Below the pieces are notes generated by a model, which saw nothing but the letters and a program-made list of their open reading frames with translations, searched no databases and was not told the origin of the DNA. Source: Microvirga sp. BSC39 (GTDB lineage Bacteria; Pseudomonadota; Alphaproteobacteria; Rhizobiales; Beijerinckiaceae). Taken from it: a stretch of DNA of 60,661 bases. Positions within the stretch are counted from its first letter, which is position 1; every line of letters starts with the position of its first letter. Positions 19,691 to 30,184 of this stretch are shown piece after piece. The DNA lies in assembly GCF_000739015.1 (NCBI RefSeq), contig NZ_JPUG01000037.1, positions 1 to 60,661 of the forward strand. Reading direction: 5' to 3'. The position numbers and the translations under genes are program-made.

Positions 19691-20311
19691 TCAGCCCTGG
19701 CAGGCCGCCCTGCCCTGCACCTGCAACCGCGTCAGCAGGCGCTGCGCGAGCATATCATGGGCCGCCTGGGTTTCGACGCCGTTCAGGGAGAGTTCGAGCA
19801 CCCATTCGCCCGAGAGAGGGACGATGAGCGTCTCGACCGTCATGCTCTGCGAGGCGCTCGGCAGATTGGCGTCGATCCAGGTTGCGGACCAGCGCGCGGC
19901 GTTCCCGTGGGATGACAGGGAAACCGATTGCGCGGGACGCCCGAGAAGCTCCTCGTAATCCTTCTGCAGGAAGGCCGCGTCGCGGCTCGCGAGATCGGGC
20001 TGCGGCATGTCGCGAAGCTCTCCGGCGGAGCGAAGGCCGATAGCGATCTCGACATCGGAGCGGGCGGACTTCAGCCCCTGGGCGGTCGGGCGCCATTCCT
20101 CCGGGAGCGAGAACGAGAAGCAGAGGCCTGACGGGACAGCGCCCATCACCGTGGTCTGCCGTATCATGGGATCGAAGCGCACCTGTACGGGCTCGCTCTT
20201 GACGGGCTGGTCGAGCGGCCCGTTCGCAGCCTGCGTGCCGGAGGCGGCGGAGAGCAGGATCAGGGTTGCGGCTTGGAATGCCCTTGCTCGCCAGGATTTG
20301 ACGCTACGCAC
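19691..20311 (-). CDS. Exported hypothetical protein
   Basis: The 206-residue protein starts at a GTG (20311) with GGGAGG 6 bp upstream. The first 28 residues form a signal peptide (FQAATLILLSAASGTQA). The mature part has no recognised domain; it contains FSFSLPEEWRPT and a C-terminal WVLELSLNGVETQ region. The frame stays open far upstream to 21325, but that part is antisense to the transglycosylase gene. It diverges from that gene. Confidence 0.7.
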   Translation of the reverse strand: MRSVKSWRARAFQAATLILLSAASGTQAANGPLDQPVKSEPVQVRFDPMIRQTTVMGAVPSGLCFSFSLPEEWRPTAQGLKSARSDVEIAIGLRSAGELRDMPQPDLASRDAAFLQKDYEELLGRPAQSVSLSSHGNAARWSATWIDANLPSASQSMTVETLIVPLSGEWVLELSLNGVETQAAHDMLAQRLLTRLQVQGRAACQG

Positions 20312-20452
20312 TCGATCCTCCCGCTGGGACGGCCCCTCATCTCCATGGAAACGCGCGGGAACTGCTCCGGTTGCCTCGAGGGCCTGTGATCTTGAGTTGC
20401 GGGAGATAGGCCCTACCTCGCTCAGGAACGAAAACGAACCTGGAGAGACTTC

Positions 20453-21286
20453 ATGCAGGCTTCCATACGCGCCTCGCTCATCGCGGCCACCCTGCTCGCG
20501 GCAGGCCAGGCGAGTGCTGCCACCTGCCGGGATCCGGCAGGTTTCGAGAAATGGCTCGACGACATCGCGCAGGAAGCCGTGGCGCAGGGCATCTCGGCCC
20601 AGGCCGTCAAGCAGGGCCTGTCCGGCGTCACGTTCGATCAGAGCGTGATCAAGAAGGATCGCGGCCAGGGCGTGTTCAAGCAGAGCTTCGAGCAGTTCGC
20701 CGGCCGCATGGTTTCCGCCGGCCGCCTCAAGGGCGGCGCCAACATGCTGCAGCGGCATGCCGGCACTCTCCAGCGCATCGAGCAGCGCTTCGGCGTGCCG
20801 GGTCCGGTGCTGGTGGCGATCTGGGGGCTCGAGACCGATTTCGGCGCGACGCGCGGCAATCTGCCGGTCATACGCTCGGTGGCGACGCTGGCCTATGACT
20901 GCCGCCGCTCCGACTTCTTCAAGGCGCATCTCTTCGATGCGCTGAGGATCGTCGACAAGGGCGACCTGTCTCCGGCCGAGATGCGCGGAGCCTGGGCGGG
21001 CGAGATGGGGCAGACCCAGTTCATGCCATCGTCCTACGTCAAATACGCCATCGATTTCGACGGCGACGGACGTGCCGATCTCCTGCGCAGCCCGGCGGAC
21101 GTGCTCGCCTCGACGGCCAATTACCTGCGCGGTCATGGTTGGGTGAAGGGCGGGGATTGGGAGCCGGGATCCCCGAATTTCGAAGCGATCCGCGCCTGGA
21201 ACAAGTCGCAGGTCTATTCGAAGACCATTGCCTACTACGCGAAGAAGCTCGCAGGCGAAGATACCTCGGCTTTCGCCAGCCAGTGA
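20453..21286 (+). CDS. Lytic murein transglycosylase, MltB-like (SLT_2)
   Basis: The 277-residue protein has a signal peptide (about 1-22, ending ASA). Its family motifs are V-A-I-W-G-L-E-T-D-F-G with catalytic Glu127, and G-E-M-G-Q-T-Q-F-M-P-S-S-Y near 183-195. D-F-D-G-D-G-R-A-D-L follows. Such enzymes cleave peptidoglycan glycan strands with formation of 1,6-anhydro-muramic ends. No lipobox is present, so it is probably soluble in the periplasm. Confidence 0.92.
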   Translation: MQASIRASLIAATLLAAGQASAATCRDPAGFEKWLDDIAQEAVAQGISAQAVKQGLSGVTFDQSVIKKDRGQGVFKQSFEQFAGRMVSAGRLKGGANMLQRHAGTLQRIEQRFGVPGPVLVAIWGLETDFGATRGNLPVIRSVATLAYDCRRSDFFKAHLFDALRIVDKGDLSPAEMRGAWAGEMGQTQFMPSSYVKYAIDFDGDGRADLLRSPADVLASTANYLRGHGWVKGGDWEPGSPNFEAIRAWNKSQVYSKTIAYYAKKLAGEDTSAFASQ

Positions 21287-21292
21287 CATCCT

Positions 21293-21323
21293 GAAAAAGG
21301 CGGGCTCCAGGCCCGCCTTTTTC
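21293..21323. terminator. Bidirectional terminator
   Basis: GAAAAAGGCGGGC (21293-21305) pairs with GCCCGCCTTTTTC (21311-21323) across a 5-nt loop. It lies between the convergent transglycosylase and TRAP genes, and the A and T runs serve both directions. Confidence 0.9.
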
Positions 21324-21333
21324 ATATGCTTGA

Positions 21334-22437
<1,104 letters not shown>

Positions 22438-22608
22438 TCATTCACATTTCAAGGCGCGCACGAGACAGAAAGTTTCCCTCAAGGGCGCCCAAACGTAAAA
22501 AGTTGAACGGCCCCTATAGCGACCCTCGGGAAAGAAGGCAGAGCTTTCGAAGCAGGGACTTCATGCGCCCGGCGCATGCATCACGGGCCGCAAGAGCCGG
22601 GCAGCGCC

Positions 22609-22782
22609 CTAGAAGATCAGCTCGCCGGCTCCCCAGGCCAGCAGGATGAAGATCACGAAGATCAGCAGGAAGATGCCGAACAGGACCTTGGCGATGCTGC
22701 GCGCCCCGGAGGCGATGCCCGTGAAGCCCAGGGCTCCGGCCACGAGGGAGATGACGAGGAAGATCAGAGCCCATTTGAGCAT
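22609..22782 (-). CDS. DUF1328 (YtjA-like) small membrane protein
   Basis: The 57-residue protein is two hydrophobic helices separated by [14 protein letters not shown], exactly the DUF1328 layout. AAGGA lies 8 bp before the ATG at 22782, while the longer frame to 22830 has no ribosome site. The family sits in the inner membrane and its role is unknown. Confidence 0.85.
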   Translation of the reverse strand: MLKWALIFLVISLVAGALGFTGIASGARSIAKVLFGIFLLIFVIFILLAWGAGELIF

Positions 22783-22875
22783 ATCGGCATCCTTCTCACT
22801 TACGGCCCAGCTACCGACATAAGTGCCCAAGCCCGATCGGGTTCCCGCATGCCGACCGCCAAGGAATGCATCGGC

Positions 22876-23967
22876 CTATACGACGACCGTGATCTTCTCG
22901 GCGGCCCGGGTCAGGGCCGTGTAGAGCCAGCGGCTGCGGTGTTCGCGGAAGGCGAAGGATTCGTCGAAGAGCACGAGATCGTCCCATTGCGAGCCTTGGG
23001 CCTTGTGCACGGTCAGAGCATAGCCATAGGTGAACTCGTCCGATTCCTTGCGCAGGACGAACGGCACCTCCTCCTCCGTGCCCTCGAAGAAAGCCTTGTG
23101 CACGGCCACTTCCACGGACCGGCGACGGGCATCGTCGTCGGGCAGCACGTCCATGCGGATGAAGTCGTTCCGAATGCCGCGCAAGGCCTGGATGCTCCAG
23201 GTGCCGCCGTTGAGCAGGCCCTTGGTCTTGTCGTTGCGCAGGCAGACGAGCTTCTCGCCCGCCGCCGGCATGGGATCGCGGTAGCCGTTCAACTCGCGCA
23301 GGCGCGTGTTGTACAGGCGCCGGGTCTTGTTGAGGCCGACCAGCACCTGATCGGCCGCCATGACGGCGGCGGCATCGATCTCGCGGCGACGGATGATGCG
23401 GCTTTCGCCATACAGGCCCGGCTCGAGACGGCCGCCTTCCCGAACCTGCATCGAGAGATGGATGATCGGGTTGTCCTTGGCCTGGCGGTGCACCTCCGTG
23501 AGCATCACGTCGGGCTCGCCCTCCGTGAAGAAGCCTCCGCCCTTGACGGGAGGCAGCTGCGCCGGGTCGCCGAGCACGAGAACCGGCTGGCCGAAGGACA
23601 GGAGATCGCGCCCCAGTTCCTCGTCCACCATGGAGCATTCGTCGATGATGATGAGGTCGGCCTTGGAGGCCGGACTCTGGCGGTTGAGCACGAATTGCGG
23701 ACCGTTCTCGTCCGACTCCCGCGACTTGTAGATCATCGAGTGAATCGTCGAGGCATCCGTGCAGCCCTTCGTGCGCAGCACGAGCGCCGCCTTGCCCGTG
23801 TAGGCGCCGAAGGCCACATCGCCGTCCACGTGCTCGGCGATGTGCTTGGCGAGCGTGGTCTTGCCGGTGCCGGCATAGCCGAACAGGCGGAACACCGGAC
23901 GATCGCCGCGGCGCAACCACTCGGCGACGGCTTTGAGGGCGGCGTCCTGTTGCGGCGACCAGGTCAT
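22876..23967 (-). CDS. ATP-dependent DNA helicase, RecD-like (AAA_30/UvrD_C_2)
   Basis: The 363-residue protein has Walker A G-Y-A-G-T-G-K-T-T near 30, Walker B-type IIIDECSMVD near 107, GDPAQLPPV (motif III) near 133, and V-H-K-A-Q-G-S-Q-W plus YTALTRA near the C-terminus. This is a compact superfamily-1B helicase of the RecD/Pif1 type without the N-terminal RecD domains. The start at 23967 overlaps the upstream EamA gene stop by 4 bp, so the genes are coupled. Its role in repair is inferred. Confidence 0.88.
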   Translation of the reverse strand: MTWSPQQDAALKAVAEWLRRGDRPVFRLFGYAGTGKTTLAKHIAEHVDGDVAFGAYTGKAALVLRTKGCTDASTIHSMIYKSRESDENGPQFVLNRQSPASKADLIIIDECSMVDEELGRDLLSFGQPVLVLGDPAQLPPVKGGGFFTEGEPDVMLTEVHRQAKDNPIIHLSMQVREGGRLEPGLYGESRIIRRREIDAAAVMAADQVLVGLNKTRRLYNTRLRELNGYRDPMPAAGEKLVCLRNDKTKGLLNGGTWSIQALRGIRNDFIRMDVLPDDDARRRSVEVAVHKAFFEGTEEEVPFVLRKESDEFTYGYALTVHKAQGSQWDDLVLFDESFAFREHRSRWLYTALTRAAEKITVVV

Positions 23968-24929
23968 GCGGTGCGTGCCTCGCGATGAAGGGAATAGAGG
24001 AGACCCAGGATGATGCAGAAGCTGCCGAGGAAGACGTAAGGGTCGAGCGGCTCGCCGTAGAACTGCCAGCCCACGAAGGCGATCAGCGGGATGCGCATGA
24101 AGTCCAGGGGCACGACCATCGTGGCATCGCCCTGACGGTAGGCGTTGGTCAGGCAGTAATGGGCGAGCAGGCCGCCGAGTGAGATGCCGATCAGGGGCAG
24201 CGCGTGGGACGACTGCACCTCGAGCCAGAAGGCCCGGCTCACGCCCGCGAGGTTCATGGGCAGCTGCAGGAGGTTCATGAAGAACAGGATCGAGAAGGTG
24301 CTCTCGGTCATGGTGAGGCGCTTGGTCATGATGGCCACGAGAGCGAAGCTGAAGGCCACGCCGAGCATCAGGAAACTGGCTGGCTGTAAGGTTTCCAGCC
24401 CCGGACGCAGGATCACGAGAACGCCGATGAATCCAAGCATGACAGCCACGAGACGACCGCGTGTCATCTGCTCCTTGAGCAGCGGAATCGCCAGCAGCGC
24501 CACCCAGGCCGGCGTGGTGAATTCGAGCGCGAAGACGGTCGCGAGCGGCAGAAGCGTGAGGCCGAAAGCCCATCCATCGGTGCCGGCGAAATGCAGGACG
24601 TTGCGCGCGAGATGCAGGCCGAAGCGCCGCGGCTTCAAGCCGGGTCTGAGATCCGGCCTGACGAGCGCAAGCGCGAGCAGGATCAGGACGCCGGCGGCAT
24701 TGCGAACCGCCAGCATCTCGAAGATCGAGAAGGCAGGCGCGAGCGCGCGCACGGCGATGGCGGTTGCCGAGAAGGCGAGGAGCGCGCCGCTCATCCAGAG
24801 GACGACGGCAAGGATGCTGCGTTGGGGCACGATGGACCGGACGATGTGAATGCTCCTTCCGCTTACCTCGCCACCTCCGTGGCGTGAAGCCTTCACCGAC
24901 ACGAGGCCTCCAGCGACCAAGGCGCGCAT
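23964..24929 (-). CDS. EamA/DMT family transporter
   Basis: Ten hydrophobic segments form the two EamA repeats. The first is near residues 38-165 (RNAAGVLILLALALVR, EFTTPAWVALLAIPLLKEQ) and the second follows. It resembles drug/metabolite exporters of the RhaT-like DMT superfamily. The N-terminus is uncertain: 321 residues from this ATG, but the family-like part begins only near SILAVVLW (about 38), and a GTG near 24833 is possible. It is the first gene of a coupled pair with the helicase. Confidence 0.8.
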   Translation of the reverse strand: MRALVAGGLVSVKASRHGGGEVSGRSIHIVRSIVPQRSILAVVLWMSGALLAFSATAIAVRALAPAFSIFEMLAVRNAAGVLILLALALVRPDLRPGLKPRRFGLHLARNVLHFAGTDGWAFGLTLLPLATVFALEFTTPAWVALLAIPLLKEQMTRGRLVAVMLGFIGVLVILRPGLETLQPASFLMLGVAFSFALVAIMTKRLTMTESTFSILFFMNLLQLPMNLAGVSRAFWLEVQSSHALPLIGISLGGLLAHYCLTNAYRQGDATMVVPLDFMRIPLIAFVGWQFYGEPLDPYVFLGSFCIILGLLYSLHREARTA

Positions 24930-25468
24930 GAGCGATCACCTTCAAACCCGCACGCCATGCCTCGAGGCACGAGTCATCGAACATGATTCTTGCCTCGAAT
25001 GGTCGCGTGCATGCCGCGCGTCACGCCAAAGAGGCGATTTTTTTCGCGCCGCGTTGGAGCGCTGCATCGGACTCGTGAAAGGCCCTGATCTTCCCCCTCT
25101 AAGTGAGGAGGATTGCACCGCGATGTTGAACATTCATTAAGATGTTCGAATACTCGCGCGGCGGAGAAGATCAACTTTTGACATCATATAAGCGCCTGAA
25201 AAAGAATGACTTTTCCAACAGTAGGCGACGGCGCTCCGCGTTGACCATCCATGTCGGCGCCTCTCAAGAACAGACTCTAACTCACTCATCCTGCACCCGA
25301 TATTGAGTCTTGCATCGGCAAGTGAAGAGAGCAGAGTCGAGCAACATATCCACAGAAAAAGTGCGCGTTCTACTGTCTACACTTTCCGTTATTCGGAACC
25401 CCCTTGGTATAACGACGTTGCCTTGCAAGCGTGACGGTTGCACGCGAAGGCCCTTGAAGGAGGCGGCA
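24930..25468. other. Non-coding gap upstream of the histone-like gene
   Basis: No convincing gene is seen in these 540 bp; open frames crossing them look random. Base composition falls toward AT between about 25130 and 25400. TTGACA occurs at 25178-25183 but without a good -10 box, so the promoter of the histone-like gene cannot be fixed. Confidence 0.4.
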
Positions 25469-26164
25469 ATGCCGACAGATACCAAGAACCCGCTGACGAT
25501 GCTGTTCACGGGTGACACCGGTGCGACCAGCACCAAGAAGACCGCGAAGAAGAGCAGCTCTCGCAGCGGCTCGTCCAGCACCAAGAAGTCGGGCTCGAAG
25601 AGCTCGGGCGCCAAGAAGGCGACGGCCAAGAAGACGACAGCCAAGAAGACGGCTGCGAAGTCGACCTCGAAGTCGGCCTCGAAGTCCTCGGCCAAGTCCG
25701 GCGCCAAGAAGTCCACGGCGAAGAAGACGGCTGCTAAGAAGACCACCGCGAAGAAGACCGCTGCCAAGAAGACCTCGGCAAAGTCTTCCGCCAAGTCGGC
25801 GGCCAAGAAGACCACCGCCAAGAAGACGGCTTCGAAGAAGACCACTGCCAAGAAGACGACCGCCAAGAAGGCTTCGACCAAGTCGAGCTCGTCGGCTTCC
25901 CGCAAGTCCTCGTCGGCCCGCTCCGGCGCATCGCGCTCTTCGGCCAAGAAGACGCCCTCGCGCAGCTCCAGCCGCGGCGCGGTGAAGTCCTCGTCCCGCA
26001 GCTCGGCGTCCAAGTCGCGCAGCAGCTCCAAGTCGGCGCCCAAGCGCGCTGCCGCCGCTTCGAGCCGGACCTCTTCCACGAAGAAGTCGGGCAAGGTCGC
26101 CAAGCGTTCGTCCAGCTCCCGTTCGTCGAGCTCCCGCAAGAGCCCGTCGAAGTCCAGGCGCTAA
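25469..26164 (+). CDS. Histone H1-like Lys/Ala/Ser-rich protein
   Basis: The 231-residue protein is almost entirely Lys, Ala, Ser, Thr and Arg, with repeated A-K-K-T-T-A-K-K units from about 40 to 140 and a Ser/Arg tail. This resembles bacterial histone-H1-like or AlgP-like tails that bind DNA by charge. The N-terminal about 20 residues (MPTDTKNPLTMLFTGDTGAT) are the only non-repetitive part. AAGGAGG lies 5 bp before the ATG at 25469. A DNA-compacting role is an inference from composition. Confidence 0.8.
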   Translation: MPTDTKNPLTMLFTGDTGATSTKKTAKKSSSRSGSSSTKKSGSKSSGAKKATAKKTTAKKTAAKSTSKSASKSSAKSGAKKSTAKKTAAKKTTAKKTAAKKTSAKSSAKSAAKKTTAKKTASKKTTAKKTTAKKASTKSSSSASRKSSSARSGASRSSAKKTPSRSSSRGAVKSSSRSSASKSRSSSKSAPKRAAAASSRTSSTKKSGKVAKRSSSSRSSSSRKSPSKSRR

Positions 26165-26223
26165 GACGCCCATGCCGCACGCGCCGGGATAGGTCTTCCT
26201 GTCGCCCGGCGCATGCGCATAAA

Positions 26224-26256
26224 AAATCGCCCGGTGAAAACCGGGCGATTTCTTTT
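26224..26256 (+). terminator. Terminator after the histone-like gene
   Basis: AAATCGCCCGGT (26224-26235) pairs with ACCGGGCGATTT (26240-26251) across a GAAA loop, followed by CTTTTT. The A run on the left allows partial use by the convergent PRC-barrel gene. Confidence 0.9.
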
Positions 26257-26270
26257 TGTGCTGAAGCCGG

Positions 26271-26684
26271 TTACCGGCCCGTGCTCATCGGGTCGCTGGC
26301 ACCCCAATAGGGAGTGGCATTGTAGTAGCGGTGGACGTGCTCCTCCCACTCCCGGTCGTAGGAGGCATCGTGCCCTTCCGCACTGCGCCGGGGAGCGCCG
26401 CGCAGCTGATCCTCGTTGAGGTTCAGCTCGTAGGCATCGAGCTCCGTGTTGTACTTCAGGACGCCCCAGGGAAGCGTGTAGTATTCCTCGCCGAGACCCA
26501 TGAAGCCGCCGAAGCTCATGACCGCATAGGCCACCTTGCCGGACCGCTTCTCGATCATCACGCGCTCGATCGTCCCGATCTTCTCACCGTCCGAGCGGCG
26601 GACGGGCGTTCCCTCGACCTTGTCGCTGGCGATCAGGCTTTGGGTTTCGCGAACGTCACCGCTCTGTGCCGTCGTCTGCATCAT
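26271..26684 (-). CDS. PRC-barrel domain protein
   Basis: The 137-residue protein contains one PRC-barrel: A-S-D-K-V-E-G-T-P-V-R-R-S-D-G-E-K-I-G-T-I near 19-39, then MIEKRSGKVAYAVMSFGG and YYTLPW. The C-terminus is acidic and aromatic. Such small proteins are common in Rhizobiales and are often linked to stress response, with unknown function. AAGGAG 5 bp before the ATG at 26684 sets the start within a much longer open frame. Confidence 0.85.
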   Translation of the reverse strand: MMQTTAQSGDVRETQSLIASDKVEGTPVRRSDGEKIGTIERVMIEKRSGKVAYAVMSFGGFMGLGEEYYTLPWGVLKYNTELDAYELNLNEDQLRGAPRRSAEGHDASYDREWEEHVHRYYNATPYWGASDPMSTGR

Positions 26685-26861
26685 CTCGCTCCTTCGTGTG
26701 TGAGATCCTAAGGCAACGCTCGGGTTGAAAACCCGGTTCCGTGCCCCGCTTCTCCAAGCTTTCCAAGGCTTTGCTCCTGAGCAAAGCGCTGCCGTAGGAA
26801 CCCCCTCACCGCCCTCACGTTGATCAACGTTTCCGAAGTGAACGATATGAGGGAGATTGCC

Positions 26862-28022
26862 ATGGCGGTTCGCCAGAAGCCGGTTGAGGAGCAGGTCATC
26901 GTCATCACTGGCGCATCCAGCGGCATCGGACTTGCAACAGCGCACATGTTCGCCGAGCGCGGGGCCAGAGGCCTGGTCCTTGTCGCCCGCAACGAGGAGG
27001 CCCTGCGCAAGATCGCCGATGAGCTCAGCCATGGCCACACCCGTGCCGTCGCGGTGGCGGCGGATGTCAGCAAGCGGGAGGATCTGGAGCGCGTGGCGCG
27101 CACGGCCATCGACACCTTCGGCGGGTTCGACACCTGGGTGAACGATGCGGCCGTTGCTCTGTATGGAAATCTCAACGAGATCCCCATGGAGGATCAGCGG
27201 CAGCTCTTCGACGTGAACTACTGGGGCGTGGTCAACGGCTCCATGATCGCAGCCGATCACATGCGCCGCCGCGGCGGCACCATCATCAATGTCGGCAGCG
27301 TCCTGTCCGAGCGGACCATGATCCTGCAGACCCAGTATTCCGCCTCGAAGCATGCCGTGAAGGCCTTCACGGACGGCCTGCGCATGGAGCTGGAGAACCA
27401 GGACGCTCCGATCGTCGTGACGCTGATCAAGCCCTCCTCCATCGACACGCCCTATGTCGAGCACGCCCGCAACTATCTCGACCGCAACAACGCCGTTCCT
27501 CCGCCGGCCTACGACCCGCACCTGGTGGCGAAGGCAATTGCCTTTGCGGCCGAGCACCAGCGGCGCGAGATCACCGTCGGGTTCGGCGGCTGGGTGATCG
27601 GCGCCATGGGCAAGGTGGCCCCGCGCCTGATGGACAAGGCGATGGAATGGACAGGCTACGGGTCGCAGACCACGGACCAGCCTGAACGTCCCGGCATGCG
27701 CGACAACCTCTATCAGGCCCGCCAGGACGGCGACATGTACTCGTCTCTCCCGGGCGAGCCGCGCAAGACGAGCTTCCTGCTCGAGGCGCAGCTTCACCCC
27801 TTCGTGACGGCGGCCGTTCTGGCCGGCGTTGCCGCCGGCATCGCGGCGCTGTTCGTGCCGCCGCTCGGGGGAAGCCGGCGCCGGCGCGAGGCCAAGCGCC
27901 CGACGCCGCGCTACCAGCCCACCATGCGGCGCACCGGCAACGGTCATGACAAGCGCACCCTCGGCCCGGGCCATGCGAGCCAGCGCAGCCCCTACGAGGG
28001 CCGCCCGCAGCCCAGGCACTGA
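26862..28022 (+). CDS. SDR family oxidoreductase with C-terminal hydrophobic segment
   Basis: The 386-residue protein has the SDR core: TGASSGIG near 17-24, N-D-A near 96, and Y-S-A-S-K near 160-164. About 100 extra C-terminal residues follow. These contain one hydrophobic stretch, FVTAAVLAGVAAGIAALFVP, then an Arg-rich tail. This suggests attachment to the inner membrane after the catalytic domain. GAGGGAG 7-8 bp before the ATG supports the start at 26862. The substrate is unknown. Confidence 0.87.
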   Translation: MAVRQKPVEEQVIVITGASSGIGLATAHMFAERGARGLVLVARNEEALRKIADELSHGHTRAVAVAADVSKREDLERVARTAIDTFGGFDTWVNDAAVALYGNLNEIPMEDQRQLFDVNYWGVVNGSMIAADHMRRRGGTIINVGSVLSERTMILQTQYSASKHAVKAFTDGLRMELENQDAPIVVTLIKPSSIDTPYVEHARNYLDRNNAVPPPAYDPHLVAKAIAFAAEHQRREITVGFGGWVIGAMGKVAPRLMDKAMEWTGYGSQTTDQPERPGMRDNLYQARQDGDMYSSLPGEPRKTSFLLEAQLHPFVTAAVLAGVAAGIAALFVPPLGGSRRRREAKRPTPRYQPTMRRTGNGHDKRTLGPGHASQRSPYEGRPQPRH

Positions 28023-28029
28023 CGACACA

Positions 28030-28058
28030 AAGGGCCGGACCCCACGCCGGCCCTTCTT
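28030..28058 (+). terminator. Terminator after the SDR gene
   Basis: AAGGGCCGG (28030-28038) pairs with CCGGCCCTT (28047-28055) and is followed by CTTCTT. It lies 8 bp after the stop codon. Confidence 0.8.
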
Positions 28059-28127
28059 CTTGAAGAGCGACAAGATGGCCGCTGCCGGCACGTTCCGAAG
28101 TGACCGGATGCGGGTTAGCCTTCCCGC

Positions 28128-29048
28128 ATGAACCCGATTCGCTTCTCCGCCATCGCACTGGCTCTCGTCATCGGCGGCTCCGCCGCCGCGCAGGACAAGG
28201 GCACCGTGAACCCGAAGCCCCTGCCGCCGCTGGCCAATCCGGACGATCCGAAGCTGGCCGCCAAGGAACTCTTCGGCCGCCGCACCACGCCCGCCGACCT
28301 GCGGTCACGCTCCATCGGCGGCTATGCCCGCGGCTGCGTCGCGGGTGCTGCGGCCATTCCGGTCGACGGCGAGAACTGGCAGGTCATGCGCCTGTCCCGC
28401 AACCGCAACTGGGGCCACCCGCAGCTGATCGACTTCCTGCAGAGGTTTGCCACGCGGCTCCCGTCCATCAACGGCTGGCCGGGACTTCTCGTCGGCGACA
28501 TCTCGCAGCCGCGCGGCGGGCCCATGATCACCGGCCACGCCTCGCACCAGATCGGCCTCGATGCGGACATCTGGCTGACGCCCATGCCCAACCGCCGCCT
28601 GTCACGGGCCGAGCGGGAGGAGATGTCGGCCACCAACGTGGTGCGCGACGACTGGCTGGATGTGGATCCGAACCGCTGGACGCCCCAGCACACCGCTCTC
28701 ATCCGCGCCGCCGCGCAGGAGCGGAGCGTCGCCCGCATCTTCGTGAATCCCGCCATCAAGAAGGCGCTCTGCCGCGAGGCAGGCGCGGACCGCGGCTGGC
28801 TCGGCAAGGTGCGGCCGATGTGGGGCCACAACTATCACTTTCATATCCGCCTCGCCTGTCCGGCCGGGGACGCCGCGTGCTCGGATCAGGACCCACCGCC
28901 CGGCGGCGACGGCTGCGGAGCGGAGCTCGCGGGCTGGTTCACGCCCCAGATGCTGAACCCGAAGCCGGGCAAGCCCCGCCCGCCCCTGACCATGGCGCAA
29001 CTGCCCAACGAGTGCCGCGGCGTTCTCGCGTCGCCTGACGGGCCTTGA
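28128..29048 (+). CDS. mepA: Penicillin-insensitive murein endopeptidase
   Basis: The 306-residue protein has a signal peptide (about 1-21, ending AAA). The LAS-metallopeptidase zinc set is visible: H137-x2-H140-x-x-G-L-D-x-D near 137-147 and [10 protein letters not shown] near 232-241. R-G-G-P-M-I-T-G precedes the first histidines. MepA cleaves D-Ala-meso-DAP cross-links of peptidoglycan in the periplasm. Cysteines near the C-terminus fit the family disulfides. Confidence 0.93.
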   Translation: MNPIRFSAIALALVIGGSAAAQDKGTVNPKPLPPLANPDDPKLAAKELFGRRTTPADLRSRSIGGYARGCVAGAAAIPVDGENWQVMRLSRNRNWGHPQLIDFLQRFATRLPSINGWPGLLVGDISQPRGGPMITGHASHQIGLDADIWLTPMPNRRLSRAEREEMSATNVVRDDWLDVDPNRWTPQHTALIRAAAQERSVARIFVNPAIKKALCREAGADRGWLGKVRPMWGHNYHFHIRLACPAGDAACSDQDPPPGGDGCGAELAGWFTPQMLNPKPGKPRPPLTMAQLPNECRGVLASPDGP

Positions 29049-29055
29049 ACAAAAA

Positions 29056-29092
29056 GAGAGCGGTTCGCCCTCACGGGAAGCGAACCGCTCTC
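29056..29092. terminator. Hairpin terminator between mepA and msrA
   Basis: GAGAGCGGTTCGC (29056-29068) pairs with GCGAACCGCTCTC (29080-29092). It lies between convergent mepA and msrA. The A5 run on the left gives the T run for the minus strand. Confidence 0.8.
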
Positions 29093-29118
29093 TCGAAGCT
29101 TGAAAATGGAAGGCCAGC

Positions 29119-29778
29119 CTATTCGGCCGCCACGCCCACGCCGATGGGGCAGGACACGCCGGTGCCGCCCAGGCCGCAATAGCCGTTCGGGTTCTTGGCC
29201 AGGTATTGCTGGTGGTAGTCCTCGGCGAAGTAGAACGGGCCTGCATCCAGGATCTCGGTTGTGACCGGCCCATAGCTCTTGGCGGCCAACGCCTGGGTGT
29301 AGGCTGCCTTGGAGGCTTCAGCGGCCCTGCGCTGGTCCTCGTTGAACACGTAGATCCCGGAGCGGTACTGGGTGCCTACATCGTTGCCCTGGCGCATGCC
29401 CTGGGTCGGGTCATGGTTCTCCCAGAAGGTCTTCAGCAGGGCATCGTAGGAGATCACCTTCGGGTCGAAGACCACCAGCACCACCTCGTTATGCCCGGTG
29501 AGGCCTGAGCAGACCTCCTCGTAGGTCGGGTTCGGCGTGATGCCGGCGAGATAGCCCGCAGCCGTGATCCAGATGCCGTCGCCCATCTGCCAGAATTTGC
29601 GCTCCGCGCCCCAGAAGCAGCCCAGACCGAACACGGCCCTCTCCATGCCGTCCGGATAGGGCGGCAGCAGCGGACGGCCGTTGATGAAATGCCGCTCGGC
29701 GGTCGGGATGGGGCTGGACCGGCCCGGCAGGGCCTCGGCGGCTTGCGGCAGGTCGGTGCGTTTGCGGAAGCTGAACAT
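29119..29778 (-). CDS. msrA: Peptide methionine-S-sulfoxide reductase MsrA
   Basis: The 219-residue protein shows the MsrA active site G-C-F-W-G-A-E with catalytic Cys54, preceded by VFGLG. [11 protein letters not shown] and [10 protein letters not shown] follow. The [21 protein letters not shown] segment near the C-terminus carries a recycling cysteine. It reduces Met-S-oxide in oxidised proteins in the cytoplasm. Confidence 0.96.
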   Translation of the reverse strand: MFSFRKRTDLPQAAEALPGRSSPIPTAERHFINGRPLLPPYPDGMERAVFGLGCFWGAERKFWQMGDGIWITAAGYLAGITPNPTYEEVCSGLTGHNEVVLVVFDPKVISYDALLKTFWENHDPTQGMRQGNDVGTQYRSGIYVFNEDQRRAAEASKAAYTQALAAKSYGPVTTEILDAGPFYFAEDYHQQYLAKNPNGYCGLGGTGVSCPIGVGVAAE

Positions 29779-29863
29779 GGGGATCCCTCGCGTGACCCCG
29801 CTTATGTAATCATCGCTCTGTTCTTATGGGAGGGCTGCCGGCGTCACCTTGCCGTGAAAGGCT

Positions 29864-30184
29864 TTAGCGCTCAGCCAGATAGCCGATGGGCTCGAGGGGC
29901 TTCTGACCCAGCCACAGCAGGAATGCGCCGATGATGAAGCCGGTCACCGAGGCGGGCAGCTGGAGGCCATAAGTGGCGATCGGCTCCCACAGCCACGTGG
30001 AGCTGCGTTGCGCGATGCCGCCTTCCAGTCCGGCCATGCTTCCGGGAAAGAGAACACCCGCCACCTTCCCGACGGGGGCGAACGATACAGCATTGTTGAC
30101 GATGGAGCGGGTTCCATCGATCACCAACCCAACAAATCCTGCCGCGATCAGCAGGAGGCCGAGGCTACGCGCTAAAAACTTCAA
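29864..30184 (-). CDS. Hypothetical membrane protein
   Basis: The 106-residue protein has an N-terminal hydrophobic helix (about 7-25, LGLLLIAAGFVGLVIDG) and a second near 80-95 (VTGFIIGAFLLWLG). A middle part with Trp and Pro could lie in the periplasm. No family is recognised with certainty. The organised two-helix pattern and codon use like the neighbours support a real gene. Confidence 0.65.
   Translation of the reverse strand: MKFLARSLGLLLIAAGFVGLVIDGTRSIVNNAVSFAPVGKVAGVLFPGSMAGLEGGIAQRSSTWLWEPIATYGLQLPASVTGFIIGAFLLWLGQKPLEPIGYLAER

Noticed and set aside
22576..23988. 470-codon plus-strand frame
   Set aside because: Antisense to the RecD-like helicase; composition of a shadow frame.
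24850..25140. 96-codon plus-strand frame before the histone-like gene
   Set aside because: Overlaps the EamA N-terminal region, has no domain pattern and uses codons unlike the neighbours.
25620..25880. Regular short repeats that could suggest a CRISPR or satellite array
   Set aside because: They are in-frame codon repeats (AAGAAGAC-type) of the histone-like gene, with no unique spacers.
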